A program made the translations under genes and the position numbers. A model generated the notes under the pieces. The model saw only the letters and a program-made list of their open reading frames with translations, searched no databases and was not told the DNA's origin. Shown piece by piece: positions 16,788-26,823 of a DNA stretch of 64,000 bases; position 1 is the stretch's first letter; each line of letters begins with the position of its first letter. The DNA comes from Glaciecola sp. UBA2563 (GTDB lineage Bacteria; Pseudomonadota; Gammaproteobacteria; Enterobacterales; Alteromonadaceae): NCBI GenBank assembly GCA_002340325.1, contig DDLV01000121.1, positions 1 to 64,000 of the forward strand, given 5' to 3'.

Positions 16788-17696
16788 ATGCTGAACTTGT
16801 ACACAAAAGCTGCTTTATGCGCCTTTAAACCAGAAGTACCGACAATTAAACTGCCTCAAGAGCAACTCGTTAACCAGTTCCAACAAGATCAATCATTGCT
16901 CTCACAATACAACGAAATTACTGGTTGGAATGTTGAAGCTACTGCCTCATTAATTCACCCGTTGTACATTCAGGTGCTTTCGTTGCCAGTACAACTCCAA
17001 ATGATGGTAGATAAAAAGTTTCCTTTTAAACCTATTGGACTGGTTCATCTCGCAAATAAAGTTACTCTTTTTCGTTTACCAACTTCGACAATGAGTTTTG
17101 ATGTTGTCTGTTATTTTGGAGAAGTTTTTAGGCATAAGCGTGGTATTGTATTTGAGGTGATAACCGAAGCGGTTGCGAAAGGCAAAACATTAGTTAAAGC
17201 CTCTAGTTATTATCTTTCGCGGCACTCTCCCGATGTAACAAGGCAGTATTCTCAGCTTGTTACGTTTAACGAAAACGAGTTTATGCGACCTCTTTTTAAC
17301 TGCCAGTCTCAAGTAGCACCCCAGAAAATAGGTGAGTTCAGTTTTGGCCATGATTTGGGAAGAAAGTACGCGAAAATCTCGGGTGATTATAATCCCATAC
17401 ATTTGTGGCCGTTGACGGCAAATCTGTTCGGCTTCAAACAGGCAATTGCGCATGGCATGTTTACAAAAGCAGTTGTGGTAAGTGAGTTATTCAAGCAAAA
17501 TTCCAACGTGTTAACGCTAATTCAACGTGAACAAAAAGTGGAATTAAAAGCAGTCTTCAAAGCGCCGATTATGTTGCCGAATCAATGCGAATTGCAGATG
17601 ATGTCAGCAGGAGACAGCATCTCGCTACAATTGTGCACTAAAACAAAAAAACGAGACAGAGCGCATATTTTCGTCAATTGCTCTAATCAACCCTAG
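16788..17696 (+). CDS. MaoC-like double hot-dog (de)hydratase
   Basis: The 302-residue protein has a C-terminal MaoC/hydratase-2 motif, GRKYAKISGDYNPIHLWPL followed by GFKQAIAHGMF. The Asp/Asn-Pro-Ile-His residues are those that activate water in R-specific enoyl-CoA hydratases. The N-terminal half lacks the motif and likely forms the second, non-catalytic hot-dog. The substrate may be an acyl thioester, but nothing nearby fixes the pathway. It follows ygfX by four bases and may be cotranscribed; it is convergent with nadB. Confidence 0.8.
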   Translation: MLNLYTKAALCAFKPEVPTIKLPQEQLVNQFQQDQSLLSQYNEITGWNVEATASLIHPLYIQVLSLPVQLQMMVDKKFPFKPIGLVHLANKVTLFRLPTSTMSFDVVCYFGEVFRHKRGIVFEVITEAVAKGKTLVKASSYYLSRHSPDVTRQYSQLVTFNENEFMRPLFNCQSQVAPQKIGEFSFGHDLGRKYAKISGDYNPIHLWPLTANLFGFKQAIAHGMFTKAVVVSELFKQNSNVLTLIQREQKVELKAVFKAPIMLPNQCELQMMSAGDSISLQLCTKTKKRDRAHIFVNCSNQP

Positions 17697-17729
17697 CACA
17701 ACCTAAATTTGTAATTCCGCATACCAAGC

Positions 17730-19346
17730 CTACTCATTAATGTATTTATTGTGAGTACTCTTGCAAATGACGGTTGGTCCGGATTCGGGCAGTAAATTGG
17801 GGTAATCTATGTTGTAGTGCAATCCTCGACTTTCCTTTCTTTGTAACGCACAGGTGACGATTAGTTGCGCTATGCACACCAGATTTCTTAGCTCCAACAT
17901 GTTGTGACTGACTTTAAAGTTAGAGTAATACTCATCTATTTCCTGCCTGAGTAACGCGATTCTACGTTTTGCTCTCTCTAGACGCTTTGTTGTGCGGACA
18001 ATCCCAACATAATCCCACATAAATAATCGCAATTCATGCCAGTTATGTTGTATTACTACCTCTTCATCTGAATCAATAACTCGGCTTTCATCCCAAGGAC
18101 GTACCTCAAACGGATCATGAGGCGTGTGCAACTGTGACAGTATATGCGTGGCACTTGCACGAGCAAAAACAACGCACTCAAGTAATGAATTACTTGCCAT
18201 TCGATTGGCACCATGAAGCCCGGTATATGCAACTTCTCCAATTGCGTATACATTTTCTAAATTCGTTCTTCCATCTAGATCCGTCTTTACTCCGCCGCAG
18301 GTATAATGCGCTGCAGGCACTACTGGAATCGGCGAACGCGTAATATCAATGCCCAAACTGCGGCATTTTCGATAAATGTTGGGAAAATGTTTGACAATGA
18401 AATCGCTTGGCTTGTGGCTAATATCGAGAAACATAGAGTCTTCACCGAGGCGTTTCATTTCAAAGTCAATTGCTCTGGCCACAACATCTCTCGGTGCTAA
18501 ATCACCGCGCTCATCAAATGTTTGCATGAATGGTGTGCCATCTCTGTGACATAAAAAAGCGCCTTCGCCTCGTAATGCTTCTGTAATAAGGAAATTACCT
18601 GCTTCTGGATGAAACAAACAGGTTGGATGGAATTGATTAAATTCCATATTTGCTACTTCACAACCTGCGCGCCAAGCCATTGCTATACCATCTCCAGATG
18701 CGATATCAGGGTTTGATGTGTACTGATATACCTTACTTGCACCGCCCGTGGCTAATGCGACAAACTTCGATCTGATGACTTCAACATCTGACTTTTTGCG
18801 ATTCCAAACGTAGGCGCCAATGCACTTGTTCGCCGTCTTTTTCGTTTTGATTAAATCAATGGCATTGTAACTCTCAAACACATGTATGTTTGGATGGCGA
18901 GAGAGGTCTTCTGATAGTGTTTTTTGAACTGCTTCACCGGTCGCGTCAGCAGCATGCAAAATTCTTCTGTGGCTGTGGCCACCTTCTTTGGTAAGGTGAA
19001 AGCGCTGTTTGCCATTTCCATCGGTCTCCCGATCAAACGGGACGCCTTTGTTAATCAACCAGTTCATGCTGGATTTAGCGTGTTCGGCAGTATACCTAAC
19101 CACCGCTTCATCACATATTCCTGCACCTGCTGTCAGCGTATCACGAATATGATCATCAATGGAATCGTCATCATCAAAAACCGCAGCGATACCACCTTGT
19201 GCATAAAGTGTACTGCCTTCATTGATATCGCTCTTGCTCAACACAATTACGTTGCAGTGTTCGGCCATTGTCAACGCTAGGGTCATGCCTGCCGCGCCAC
19301 TGCCGATAATCAAAAGGTCGCATCGATGTTCAATTGTTTGTGACAT
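17730..19346 (-). CDS. nadB: L-aspartate oxidase
   Basis: First step of de novo NAD synthesis, oxidising aspartate to iminoaspartate with FAD. The Rossmann motif LLIIGSGAAGMTLAL is at the N-terminus. Active-site blocks HSHRRILHAADATG, FNQFHPTCL and NVYAIGEVAYTGLHGANRM are intact, as is SNSLLECVVFARA. I start at ATG 19346 (538 residues) because it matches the usual N-terminus; an in-frame GTG at 19388 would add 14 residues. The gene is divergent from rpoE, as in Escherichia coli. Confidence 0.95.
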   Translation of the reverse strand: MSQTIEHRCDLLIIGSGAAGMTLALTMAEHCNVIVLSKSDINEGSTLYAQGGIAAVFDDDDSIDDHIRDTLTAGAGICDEAVVRYTAEHAKSSMNWLINKGVPFDRETDGNGKQRFHLTKEGGHSHRRILHAADATGEAVQKTLSEDLSRHPNIHVFESYNAIDLIKTKKTANKCIGAYVWNRKKSDVEVIRSKFVALATGGASKVYQYTSNPDIASGDGIAMAWRAGCEVANMEFNQFHPTCLFHPEAGNFLITEALRGEGAFLCHRDGTPFMQTFDERGDLAPRDVVARAIDFEMKRLGEDSMFLDISHKPSDFIVKHFPNIYRKCRSLGIDITRSPIPVVPAAHYTCGGVKTDLDGRTNLENVYAIGEVAYTGLHGANRMASNSLLECVVFARASATHILSQLHTPHDPFEVRPWDESRVIDSDEEVVIQHNWHELRLFMWDYVGIVRTTKRLERAKRRIALLRQEIDEYYSNFKVSHNMLELRNLVCIAQLIVTCALQRKESRGLHYNIDYPNLLPESGPTVICKSTHNKYINE

Positions 19347-19461
19347 GTAAAACTGATTAATTGACGCGACTTCGTCCGCTATCAACACGTTACGAATCTC
19401 TTTGATGCAACAATTGAAATAGCGTGAAGTGCCCCAATTTCCACTTAAATAAAATTTGACC

Positions 19462-19488
19462 GAACTTTACCTGAATATGGCTGTCAAT
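19462..19488 (+). promoter_or_regulatory. sigma-E-type promoter of rpoE
   Basis: GAACTTTA, followed 16 bases after GAACTT by TCAAT, resembles the sigma-E consensus (GGAACTT, then TCnnA at about 16 bases). The start of rpoE is about 55 bases downstream, which suggests autoregulation as in Escherichia coli. Confidence 0.65.
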
Positions 19489-19542
19489 ACTAGCAACTTG
19501 CCAAAGCCATCACGTAGAGACAGAAAGGGGTTATGGCTTTAG

Positions 19543-20121
19543 ATGAGCGAGAAGTTGACGGATAACGAATTAGTACGTCTAGTACAAAACGGTAATAAAA
19601 ACGCGTTTAATTTATTGGTTGCTAGACATCAGAACAAAGTGATTAACATTGTTGCACGCTATGTTAAAAACTCTGGAGACGTTGCGGACGTGGCACAAGA
19701 GGCGTTTATAAAAGCCTACCGAGCATTACCTAACTTTAGGGGCGAGAGTGCGTTTTATACATGGTTGTATCGAATAGCGGTAAATAGTGCAAAGAACTAC
19801 CTAACGGCGCAGAGTCGAAAACCACCCGCTAGCGATGTCGATACCGCCGACGCTGAGTATTTTGAGGGCAGTGATGCACTAAAGGAAAATGCATCGCCGG
19901 AGAATACGCTGCTTTCCGAAGAATTGCGTAAGAAACTCTTTGAGACAATTGATAAATTGCCCGAAGACCTCAAAGTGGCGATTACGTTAAGGGAGATCGA
20001 AGGCCTTAGTTACGAAGAAATTGCAGACGTAATGGAGTGCCCTGTTGGTACGGTAAGGTCAAGAATATTCAGAGCAAGAGAGGCTTTAGATAAAGTTATC
20101 GAACCTTTAACGCAAACGTAG
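19543..20121 (+). CDS. rpoE: RNA polymerase envelope-stress sigma factor RpoE
   Basis: Extracytoplasmic-function sigma factor for envelope stress. At 192 residues it matches the family: region 2 has DVADVAQEAFIKAYRALPNF and FYTWLYRIAVNSAKNYL; region 4 has LPEDLKVAITLREIEGLSYE and CPVGTVRSRIFRAREAL. It heads rpoE-rseA-rseB-rseC and has its own sigma-E-like promoter. An AAGGGG stretch lies about ten bases before the ATG. Confidence 0.97.
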   Translation: MSEKLTDNELVRLVQNGNKNAFNLLVARHQNKVINIVARYVKNSGDVADVAQEAFIKAYRALPNFRGESAFYTWLYRIAVNSAKNYLTAQSRKPPASDVDTADAEYFEGSDALKENASPENTLLSEELRKKLFETIDKLPEDLKVAITLREIEGLSYEEIADVMECPVGTVRSRIFRAREALDKVIEPLTQT

Positions 20122-20220
20122 GTCATACTATTGTTAGAAATAAGTATGAACAACTTGTTTATCCGTATAGATACTGACAAAATAACGACAGCTTTCGCTG
20201 CTTAAGTACAGGAACGGTGT

Positions 20221-20796
20221 ATGTCACAAAAATTAGAGAATTTGTCTGGAGCTGTGGATGGAGAGCTGGACGACACAAGTGATTTCAGCGCCTTTGCGTC
20301 AGATTCCGAATCGACGCAGAAATGGAAGCGCTATCATCTTGCAAGAGATATTTTGCGAGGTGATGCTAGTGGGGATTTGACTTTTTCAGTGAGTGAGAGA
20401 GTAGCAAAAGCACTGGAGCAAGAGTTACCTATCGTCGCGCCGAAGCCTTCTTGGAAAGAAATTCCATTGGTCGCTGGTGTCATCCCAATCTTCAAACAAA
20501 CAAGTCAGTTAGCGGCGGCAGCGTGCGTGACGGCGCTAGTGATTTTTAGTTACCAGTCTTACAATCAACCAGAAGAAACACAGCCATTTACTTCAGCGCC
20601 ATCAACGTTTGGTCCTATTGGTGGTTTATCGCCGGTGAGTCTTGAACAAAATGGTTCGGTTTCAGATCAGGTTCGCATGCAGCAACTGTTAGAACAAAGA
20701 AGACAGTTAAACGCGCTCATCGAAGATCACGAAAGACAGCTTAGATTAAAACAAACCATTCAGAAGCAGGACAAAGTTCAGTCAGAACAGCGCTAG
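20221..20796 (+). CDS. rseA: sigma-E factor negative regulatory protein RseA
   Basis: Inner-membrane anti-sigma factor that holds RpoE until cleaved by DegS and RseP. The 191-residue protein begins QKLENLSGAVDGELDD, the typical RseA N-terminus, has one transmembrane helix around residues 98-115 (LAAAACVTALVIFSY), and a periplasmic tail with a Q/R-rich C-terminal coiled coil. AGGAAC lies seven bases before the ATG. Its position between rpoE and rseB is standard. Confidence 0.93.
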   Translation: MSQKLENLSGAVDGELDDTSDFSAFASDSESTQKWKRYHLARDILRGDASGDLTFSVSERVAKALEQELPIVAPKPSWKEIPLVAGVIPIFKQTSQLAAAACVTALVIFSYQSYNQPEETQPFTSAPSTFGPIGGLSPVSLEQNGSVSDQVRMQQLLEQRRQLNALIEDHERQLRLKQTIQKQDKVQSEQR

Positions 20797-20807
20797 CATT
20801 GAGCGTA

Positions 20808-21926
20808 ATGACAATTATAGATAAGTGCATGGTTGGAAGAATGAGAAAAGCGATTGGGTCTTACTCAACATCGCTTTTTTTATGTTTTCTATTAGGCTAC
20901 CAAGCAATATCTGAGGTCTCAGCGCAAGAAACGTCACAGACTGAAATAGAAAGTGAAGCCACTCAGGAACCTCCAAGCGCAAGCGAAACTTCCTCATTAA
21001 GCGATGAGCAACCTCAGGACGGCACACCATTAATGCAGGCGACTGATTGGCTCAGTCGACTGGCAAAGCAAGTCAATCTCCTCTCATTTGAAAGCGTTTT
21101 TGTTGTTACGTCGAGCGGCAAGGATGCAATGCCATACGTTTGGCGACGCGCAACGATTAATGATGGTCACCGCATTGAACAACTCAGTTTGCTCAATGGT
21201 CCAGGCTTTGAACAAATAGCTCACCTTGGCAAGGTCAGCGTTTTTGAACCAGGTTTTCCCGCTTACAGTGTAAAAGGCAAACACGTTCAAAGCCCGATAC
21301 CCGACGGATTCATATATAATCCTGAAGCTATTAGTGACGGCTATGATGCTATTGTAATGGGCCGTAATCGCATTGCTGGGCGCATGGCGCAGCAGATACG
21401 AGTGGTGAGTAAAGACAAAACAAGGTTTGGATATCATCTTTGGATGGATGAAGAGTCCGGTCTTTTATTGAAATTAAACACGTATAACTTGGAAGGAAAA
21501 CTAATAGAGCAGCTGCAGGTCACGCAACTTAACATTTCTAATGACCTTGACCAGCTTTTTGCGAACTTTAACCCTGATCAAATGCCCGAGAATCAACTGC
21601 CGTTCTCGCATGAACAAACAGACTTAGCTTGGGACATTAGCTTTTTGCCCGTTGGTATGGATATATTGAAAAAGAGTCTGCACCGGATCCAAAGGACGGG
21701 CCAGCTCGCGGAATACATGTTACTCTCCGATGGGGTTGTCGACGTATCTGTTTACTTGATTGAAGCTAACCCAGCATTCAACCAAAAATCTTCATGGCAT
21801 TCCGGACAAAACGCTGTCGTAGCTCGCTCCGATGGAACAGTACAGGTAACGGTGCTTGGAAAAATACCGGAGAAGACCGCGAACCTCATAGCCGACTCAA
21901 TCATTGCAGTGGAAGAAACCCAGTGA
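20808..21926 (+). CDS. rseB: sigma-E regulatory periplasmic protein RseB/MucB
   Basis: Periplasmic protein that binds RseA and protects it from cleavage. It has a signal sequence (SLFLCFLLGYQAISEVSA, then Q) and the MucB/RseB body: ADWLSRLAKQVNLLSFESVF-like start, RIAGRMAQQIRVVSKD in the middle, and VSVYLIEAN near the C-terminal domain. The start is uncertain: TTG 20799, ATG 20808, ATG 20829 and ATG 20841 are all in frame and no site has a strong ribosome-binding sequence. I list 20808. The end overlaps rseC by four bases. Confidence 0.92.
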   Translation: MTIIDKCMVGRMRKAIGSYSTSLFLCFLLGYQAISEVSAQETSQTEIESEATQEPPSASETSSLSDEQPQDGTPLMQATDWLSRLAKQVNLLSFESVFVVTSSGKDAMPYVWRRATINDGHRIEQLSLLNGPGFEQIAHLGKVSVFEPGFPAYSVKGKHVQSPIPDGFIYNPEAISDGYDAIVMGRNRIAGRMAQQIRVVSKDKTRFGYHLWMDEESGLLLKLNTYNLEGKLIEQLQVTQLNISNDLDQLFANFNPDQMPENQLPFSHEQTDLAWDISFLPVGMDILKKSLHRIQRTGQLAEYMLLSDGVVDVSVYLIEANPAFNQKSSWHSGQNAVVARSDGTVQVTVLGKIPEKTANLIADSIIAVEETQ

Positions 21927-22393
21927 TTGAGGAAGTAGCAATCGTAAGGGAAGTTCATTGCGGACATGCAGTAGTCGAAACGCAAGTCAAAACAACATGT
22001 GGTCAGTGTGCTGCTAAAAACAACTGCGGAACCAGCAGCATTGCTAAAGCGTTCTCCAATAAGTCCACTTTTTTTTCAGTTGAAACTAACGCAGCGCTGA
22101 AAACTGGTGACGTTATAAAAGTAGGGATCCCGGAAAACGATTTGGTAAGTGCAGCCTTTTACGTATACATCGCCCCTATTTTATCCCTCTTTTCAGGTGT
22201 AGCCCTTATTGCATTTTTGTTACCCTCGCTTTCGGAGTGGTTTCAGCTGTTATTCGGCGTTCTCTGTGCTGGTCTTACTCTCAAATGGCTTCAAAAAAGG
22301 TATGGAGATACAAACGCAGGGGACCAATTCACGCCTGTATTCTTAAAAAAAATCAGTAATGGAGACACATTTTCGATAAATCATCTAAACTAG
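21923..22393 (+). CDS. rseC: sigma-E regulatory membrane protein RseC
   Basis: SoxR-reducing/RseC family inner-membrane protein. I start at GTG 21923, in the GTGA overlap with rseB, giving 156 residues of normal length. The N-terminal part has the cysteine motif CGQCAAKNNCG, and two transmembrane helices follow around residues 75-115. The open frame continues upstream inside rseB without similarity. It is the last gene of the sigma-E operon. Confidence 0.9.
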   Translation: MIEEVAIVREVHCGHAVVETQVKTTCGQCAAKNNCGTSSIAKAFSNKSTFFSVETNAALKTGDVIKVGIPENDLVSAAFYVYIAPILSLFSGVALIAFLLPSLSEWFQLLFGVLCAGLTLKWLQKRYGDTNAGDQFTPVFLKKISNGDTFSINHLN

Positions 22394-22396
22394 CGC

Positions 22397-22414
22397 CTAG
22401 GCACTCGAGCCTAG
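22397..22414 (+). terminator. short hairpin after rseC
   Basis: CTAGGC and GCCTAG form a six-base stem with a six-base loop three bases after the rseC stop, followed by ATATTTTAT. This could end the rpoE operon but is weak. The rest of the 170-base gap before lepA shows no other clear signal. Confidence 0.4.
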
Positions 22415-22563
22415 ATATTTTATCCACCGTTAATCAACAAATATTCACGCATTTTAAACACAGATCTTTTATCTTTTGTCGCAATTCATTGCGGAAAACT
22501 GTACCATTCGCGCTCACTTTTTAAACATGGAAGTGAAACAGGTAATTTGGCGACTTTTAACTT

Positions 22564-24360
22564 ATGAAATTTGAAAATATTCGAAATTTTAGCATTATTG
22601 CTCATATCGACCACGGAAAATCTACACTTTCCGACCGACTGATTCAATACTGTGGTGGTCTTACTGAGCGAGAAATGGCTGAGCAAGTGCTTGACTCTAT
22701 GGATATAGAGCGCGAGCGCGGCATTACAATAAAAGCGCAGAGTGTTACGCTCAATTACACCGCTCAGGACGGCGAAACCTATCAATTGAATTTTATTGAC
22801 ACCCCTGGACACGTTGACTTTACTTATGAGGTTTCGCGTTCGCTTGCAGCGTGTGAAGGCGCGTTGCTCGTCGTTGATGCTGGACAGGGCGTTGAGGCTC
22901 AAACTCTAGCAAATTGCTATACAGCAATAGAAATGGATATGGAAGTTCTGCCTGTCCTGAATAAAATAGATCTGCCTCAAGCTGAGCCTGAAAGAGTAGC
23001 AGAGGAAATAGAAGACATTGTTGGCATTGATGCAATAGAAGCCGTTCGCTGTTCAGCTAAAACCGGCGTGGGAATTGAAGAGGTGCTCGAAGAGATTGTC
23101 AACAAAATACCGCCACCTAAAGGCAATAAAGATGCACCATTACAAGCCTTAATTATCGACTCCTGGTTTGATAATTATCAAGGTGTAGTGTCGCTAGTTA
23201 GGATCGTAAACGGGGAGTTACGACGCGGCGATAAAATACAAATTATGTCTACCGGAAGGGTATTTCAAGCTGACAAGATTGGCGTGTTTACGCCTCATCA
23301 GACAGAAAAAGACGTGCTTAAAACAGGCGAAGTTGGTTTTATAATCGCTGGTATTAAAGAAATTCACGGTGCACCAGTGGGAGATACTGTAACGTTATCT
23401 AAAGCGCCTGCAATGGAAGTACTGCCTGGCTTCCAAAAGATTAAACCGCAAGTTTATGCTGGCTTATTTCCTGTAAGCTCGGATGACTACGAAGATTTTC
23501 GGGATGCATTAGCAAAGCTAAGTCTCAACGACGCGTCATTATTTTACGAACCAGAATCTTCTGCTGCGCTTGGGTTCGGCTTTAGAATAGGTTTCTTGGG
23601 TATGCTGCATATGGAGATTATTCAAGAACGTTTAGAGCGCGAATATGACTTAGATCTTATTACCACGGCACCGACGGTTGTATATGAAGTAAAAACAACG
23701 AAGGGCGATGTTGAAAAAGTCGACAACCCGTCAAAACTTCCGCCGGTTAATGATATCGATGAAATCAGAGAGCCTATTGTCAGTGCCAGTATTCTTGTTC
23801 CAGAACAATACCTGGGAAATGTAATTACGCTTTGTGTTGAGAAACGCGGTGTACAAAAGCAAATGGTCTATCATGGCAAGCAGGTTGCGGTGACCTATGA
23901 TATGCCGATGGCTGAAGTTGTTTTAGATTTTTTTGATAGATTAAAAAGTACGAGTCGCGGCTTTGCATCTTTGGACTATAATTTCAGTCATTTCAATGTC
24001 GCTGACATGGTTAGACTTGATATTTTAATAAATGGTGAGCGTGTTGACGCTCTCGCTATAATTACGCACAGAAACAATGCGCAATACAGAGGTCGAGACC
24101 TGGTTGAAAAACTGAGAGAGCTAATTCCAAGGCAAATGTTTGATATTGCAATACAAGCTGCTATTGGTAACCACATTATCGCGCGAAGCACGGTCAAACA
24201 GTTGCGGAAAAATGTTATTGCAAAATGTTATGGCGGCGACGTAAGTCGTAAAAAGAAATTACTACAAAAGCAGAAAGAAGGTAAAAAACGGATGAAGCAG
24301 GTGGGTAACGTTGAGTTGCCACAGGATGCCTTCTTAGCCATCCTCAAGGTTGATAATTAA
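22564..24360 (+). CDS. lepA: elongation factor 4 (LepA)
   Basis: Ribosomal translational GTPase. The 598-residue protein has all G motifs: AHIDHGKSTLSDRL (G1), RGITI (G2), DTPGHVDF (G3), NKIDLP (G4) and SAKTG (G5). The LepA-specific C-terminal domain is present, ending RKKKLLQKQKEGKKRMKQVG. Length is as in Escherichia coli. It overlaps lepB by one base (TAATG), so the pair is coupled. Confidence 0.98.
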   Translation: MKFENIRNFSIIAHIDHGKSTLSDRLIQYCGGLTEREMAEQVLDSMDIERERGITIKAQSVTLNYTAQDGETYQLNFIDTPGHVDFTYEVSRSLAACEGALLVVDAGQGVEAQTLANCYTAIEMDMEVLPVLNKIDLPQAEPERVAEEIEDIVGIDAIEAVRCSAKTGVGIEEVLEEIVNKIPPPKGNKDAPLQALIIDSWFDNYQGVVSLVRIVNGELRRGDKIQIMSTGRVFQADKIGVFTPHQTEKDVLKTGEVGFIIAGIKEIHGAPVGDTVTLSKAPAMEVLPGFQKIKPQVYAGLFPVSSDDYEDFRDALAKLSLNDASLFYEPESSAALGFGFRIGFLGMLHMEIIQERLEREYDLDLITTAPTVVYEVKTTKGDVEKVDNPSKLPPVNDIDEIREPIVSASILVPEQYLGNVITLCVEKRGVQKQMVYHGKQVAVTYDMPMAEVVLDFFDRLKSTSRGFASLDYNFSHFNVADMVRLDILINGERVDALAIITHRNNAQYRGRDLVEKLRELIPRQMFDIAIQAAIGNHIIARSTVKQLRKNVIAKCYGGDVSRKKKLLQKQKEGKKRMKQVGNVELPQDAFLAILKVDN

Positions 24361-25232
24361 TGGCAAACTATTTTTCTATTTTTTTAGTTGTGATTAGCCT
24401 AATTACTGGGCTTGTCTGGCTCGTTTATGCCCAGTTTTTTTCGCAAAAGAAAACGGTTACCGCTGATGCAGGCGAAACCACCCGAGCTTCGATAGATGTC
24501 ACAGAAGAAACACTTCCACCGCTAGTGGATTTCTGCAAACAGATGTTCCCGATTTTTTTTGGTGTCATGATTTTTCGATCCTTCATCTATGAGCCGTTCC
24601 AAATTCCTTCGGGTTCGATGATGCCCAACTTGTTAGTTGGTGACTTTATTTTGGTTGAAAAGTTCTCGTACGGTTTACGAGATCCAGTTTGGCGAAGTAA
24701 GTTTTTAGAAACGGGAGAAGTTGAGCGCGGTGATGTCATTGTTTTTAAGTTTCCGCAAAATCCATCTCAGGACTTTATAAAGCGCGTGATAGGACTTCCC
24801 GGTGATATTATTGAATACCGCAATAAACAGATTTTTATTACGCCTTATTGCGAAAGCGGCGAAAATTGCCAGGGACGACAGGCCGTAAACCTTCGTTCTT
24901 TGGGGGCAGGAGAATATCAAATATACGGAAGGCCGTTGAGTTTATTCAATGAGAATTTACTCGGTATGGAGCACCAAATCCTCAAGGATCCATCAAAACC
25001 ACAATTGAGAATGACGCGAAGAGTGGTGCCTGAGAATAGCTATTTTGTTATGGGCGATAACAGAGACCATAGCAGCGATGGCAGAAGTTGGGGGTTTGTA
25101 CCCGAAGACAACCTTGTGGGGAAGGCAGTATTTATATGGATAAGCTTTGAATTTGACAGGAAGCCTGAAGATATGTTGCCTACATGGTTCCCCACAGGCG
25201 TGCGTTTTAGCCGTGTTGGTAAGCTAAATTAG
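24360..25232 (+). CDS. lepB: signal peptidase I
   Basis: Inner-membrane serine-lysine peptidase that removes Sec and Tat signal peptides. Two N-terminal membrane segments (about residues 4-24 and 58-75) precede the catalytic serine in IPSGSMMPNLLVGDFILVEK and the catalytic lysine in DFIKRVIGLPGD. The late box MGDNRDHSSDGRSWGFVPE is intact. Length is 290. It lies between lepA and rnc as usual. Confidence 0.97.
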   Translation: MANYFSIFLVVISLITGLVWLVYAQFFSQKKTVTADAGETTRASIDVTEETLPPLVDFCKQMFPIFFGVMIFRSFIYEPFQIPSGSMMPNLLVGDFILVEKFSYGLRDPVWRSKFLETGEVERGDVIVFKFPQNPSQDFIKRVIGLPGDIIEYRNKQIFITPYCESGENCQGRQAVNLRSLGAGEYQIYGRPLSLFNENLLGMEHQILKDPSKPQLRMTRRVVPENSYFVMGDNRDHSSDGRSWGFVPEDNLVGKAVFIWISFEFDRKPEDMLPTWFPTGVRFSRVGKLN

Positions 25233-25241
25233 GCACCTTTA

Positions 25242-25922
25242 ATGAAGCGCAAAGATGCCTTTAATGATTTGCAAGACGTTATCACCTATCGTTTTGAGAA
25301 CATCGAGTTATTGCAACTCGCGATGACGCATCGAAGTTACAACAAGACGCATAATGAAAGGCTCGAGTTTCTAGGTGATGCCGTACTCGGGATGATAATC
25401 GCAGATCGATTATTTGAGATTTTTCCAGATCAATCCGAAGGAAAACTAACGAGGTTGAGAGCATCGTTGGTAAATGGCGTCATGCTTGCTGAAATAGCCA
25501 GAAGCATCGACCTAGGTACTCATATCAAACTTGGCTCTGGCGAGCTGAAAAGTGGGGGTAGAAAACGTGAATCTATTCTTGCAGACGCATTTGAAGCCTT
25601 GATTGGTGCTGTTTATCTCGATAGTGATTTTGTCACTGTTCAAAAAGTAGTCATTGGACTGTTTCAAGATAGAATTGAGAAACTTGACCCATCTATCCAA
25701 ACAAAAGATAGTAAAACGCAATTACAGGAATTTTTACAGTCCAGAAAGCTGCCACTACCAGAGTATAATATTGAGGAAATTACTGGAAAAGATCACGCGC
25801 AGACGTTTACGGTGAGCTGCACAGTCGCATCACTTAAACAGACTGGTACATCCCAGGGGCCAAGTAGAAGAATTGCTGAGCAGCGCGCAGCACGACTTGT
25901 ATTAGAGAAGATCAGTAAATGA
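25242..25922 (+). CDS. rnc: ribonuclease III
   Basis: Double-stranded-RNA endonuclease for rRNA processing and mRNA decay. The catalytic signature ERLEFLGDAVLGMIIADRLF (about residues 38-57) and a second acidic cluster ADAFEALIGAVYLD (about 113-126) are present, followed by a C-terminal double-stranded RNA-binding domain (SKTQLQEFLQ to the end). Length is 226. It overlaps era by ATGA. Confidence 0.97.
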   Translation: MKRKDAFNDLQDVITYRFENIELLQLAMTHRSYNKTHNERLEFLGDAVLGMIIADRLFEIFPDQSEGKLTRLRASLVNGVMLAEIARSIDLGTHIKLGSGELKSGGRKRESILADAFEALIGAVYLDSDFVTVQKVVIGLFQDRIEKLDPSIQTKDSKTQLQEFLQSRKLPLPEYNIEEITGKDHAQTFTVSCTVASLKQTGTSQGPSRRIAEQRAARLVLEKISK

Positions 25923-26815
25923 GCGACACCAAATGCGGTATGGTAGCTATTCTTGGCAGACCTAACGTAGGCAAATCAACTATCCTGAACAAGATCCTCG
26001 GCCAGAAAGTATCTATCACCTCACGTAAACCACAAACGACTAGACATCGCATTATTGGTATTGATACACAAGATAACGCGCAAGCTATCTATGTCGATAC
26101 GCCTGGCGTTCACAAAGAAGAAAAACGTGCAATAAATAAGCTTATGAATAGGGCGGCAAGCAGTTCTCTTGGAGAGGTTTTCCTTGCACTTTTTGTTGTT
26201 GAAGGAAATAGGTGGCAAGCAGATGATGATTTAGTTTTATCAAAAATCAAATCTTCACATTTGCCCTGTTGGCTTATTGTTAACAAGATCGACAAACTCG
26301 AACCAAGTGAATTGTTAGATACATTATCAACGCTCTCTAAAAAACACGCATTCGAACAAGTTTTGCCTATTAGTGCCAAACAGGGTAAGCAGATTGAGAA
26401 ATTACGACAGCTCATTTTAAAGAAACTTCCAACGTCTGAGTTTTATTTTCCCGAAGATTATGTCACTGACCGCAGCAGTCGCTTTATGGCGTCGGAAATT
26501 ATCAGAGAAAAATTGATGCGCTTTACTGGTGACGAATTACCTTACTCAGTCACTGTTGAGATCGAACAGTTTAAGTTAGACGTGGATGGTGTGTATCATA
26601 TCAACGGCCTAATTTTAGTTGAGCGCGATTCCCAAAAACCCATGATAATTGGCAAAAATGGCAAACATCTAAAAGCGATTGGTACCGAGGCGCGCAAGGA
26701 TATGGAACAGCTATTCGACCACAAAGTATTTTTAGAATTATGGGTGAAAGTCAAATCAGGCTGGGCAGACGATGAAAGAGCGCTGCGTTCACTCGGTTAT
26801 GATGAAAAATATTAG
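25919..26815 (+). CDS. era: GTPase Era
   Basis: Essential GTPase for 16S rRNA maturation and 30S assembly. G motifs GRPNVGKSTILNKILG, DTPGVH and NKIDKL are followed by a KH domain with IIGKNGKHLKAIG. The 298-residue length is normal. In most gammaproteobacteria recO and pdxJ follow; here pdxH follows after a 91-base gap. Confidence 0.97.
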   Translation: MSDTKCGMVAILGRPNVGKSTILNKILGQKVSITSRKPQTTRHRIIGIDTQDNAQAIYVDTPGVHKEEKRAINKLMNRAASSSLGEVFLALFVVEGNRWQADDDLVLSKIKSSHLPCWLIVNKIDKLEPSELLDTLSTLSKKHAFEQVLPISAKQGKQIEKLRQLILKKLPTSEFYFPEDYVTDRSSRFMASEIIREKLMRFTGDELPYSVTVEIEQFKLDVDGVYHINGLILVERDSQKPMIIGKNGKHLKAIGTEARKDMEQLFDHKVFLELWVKVKSGWADDERALRSLGYDEKY

Positions 26816-26823
26816 TGGTTCAA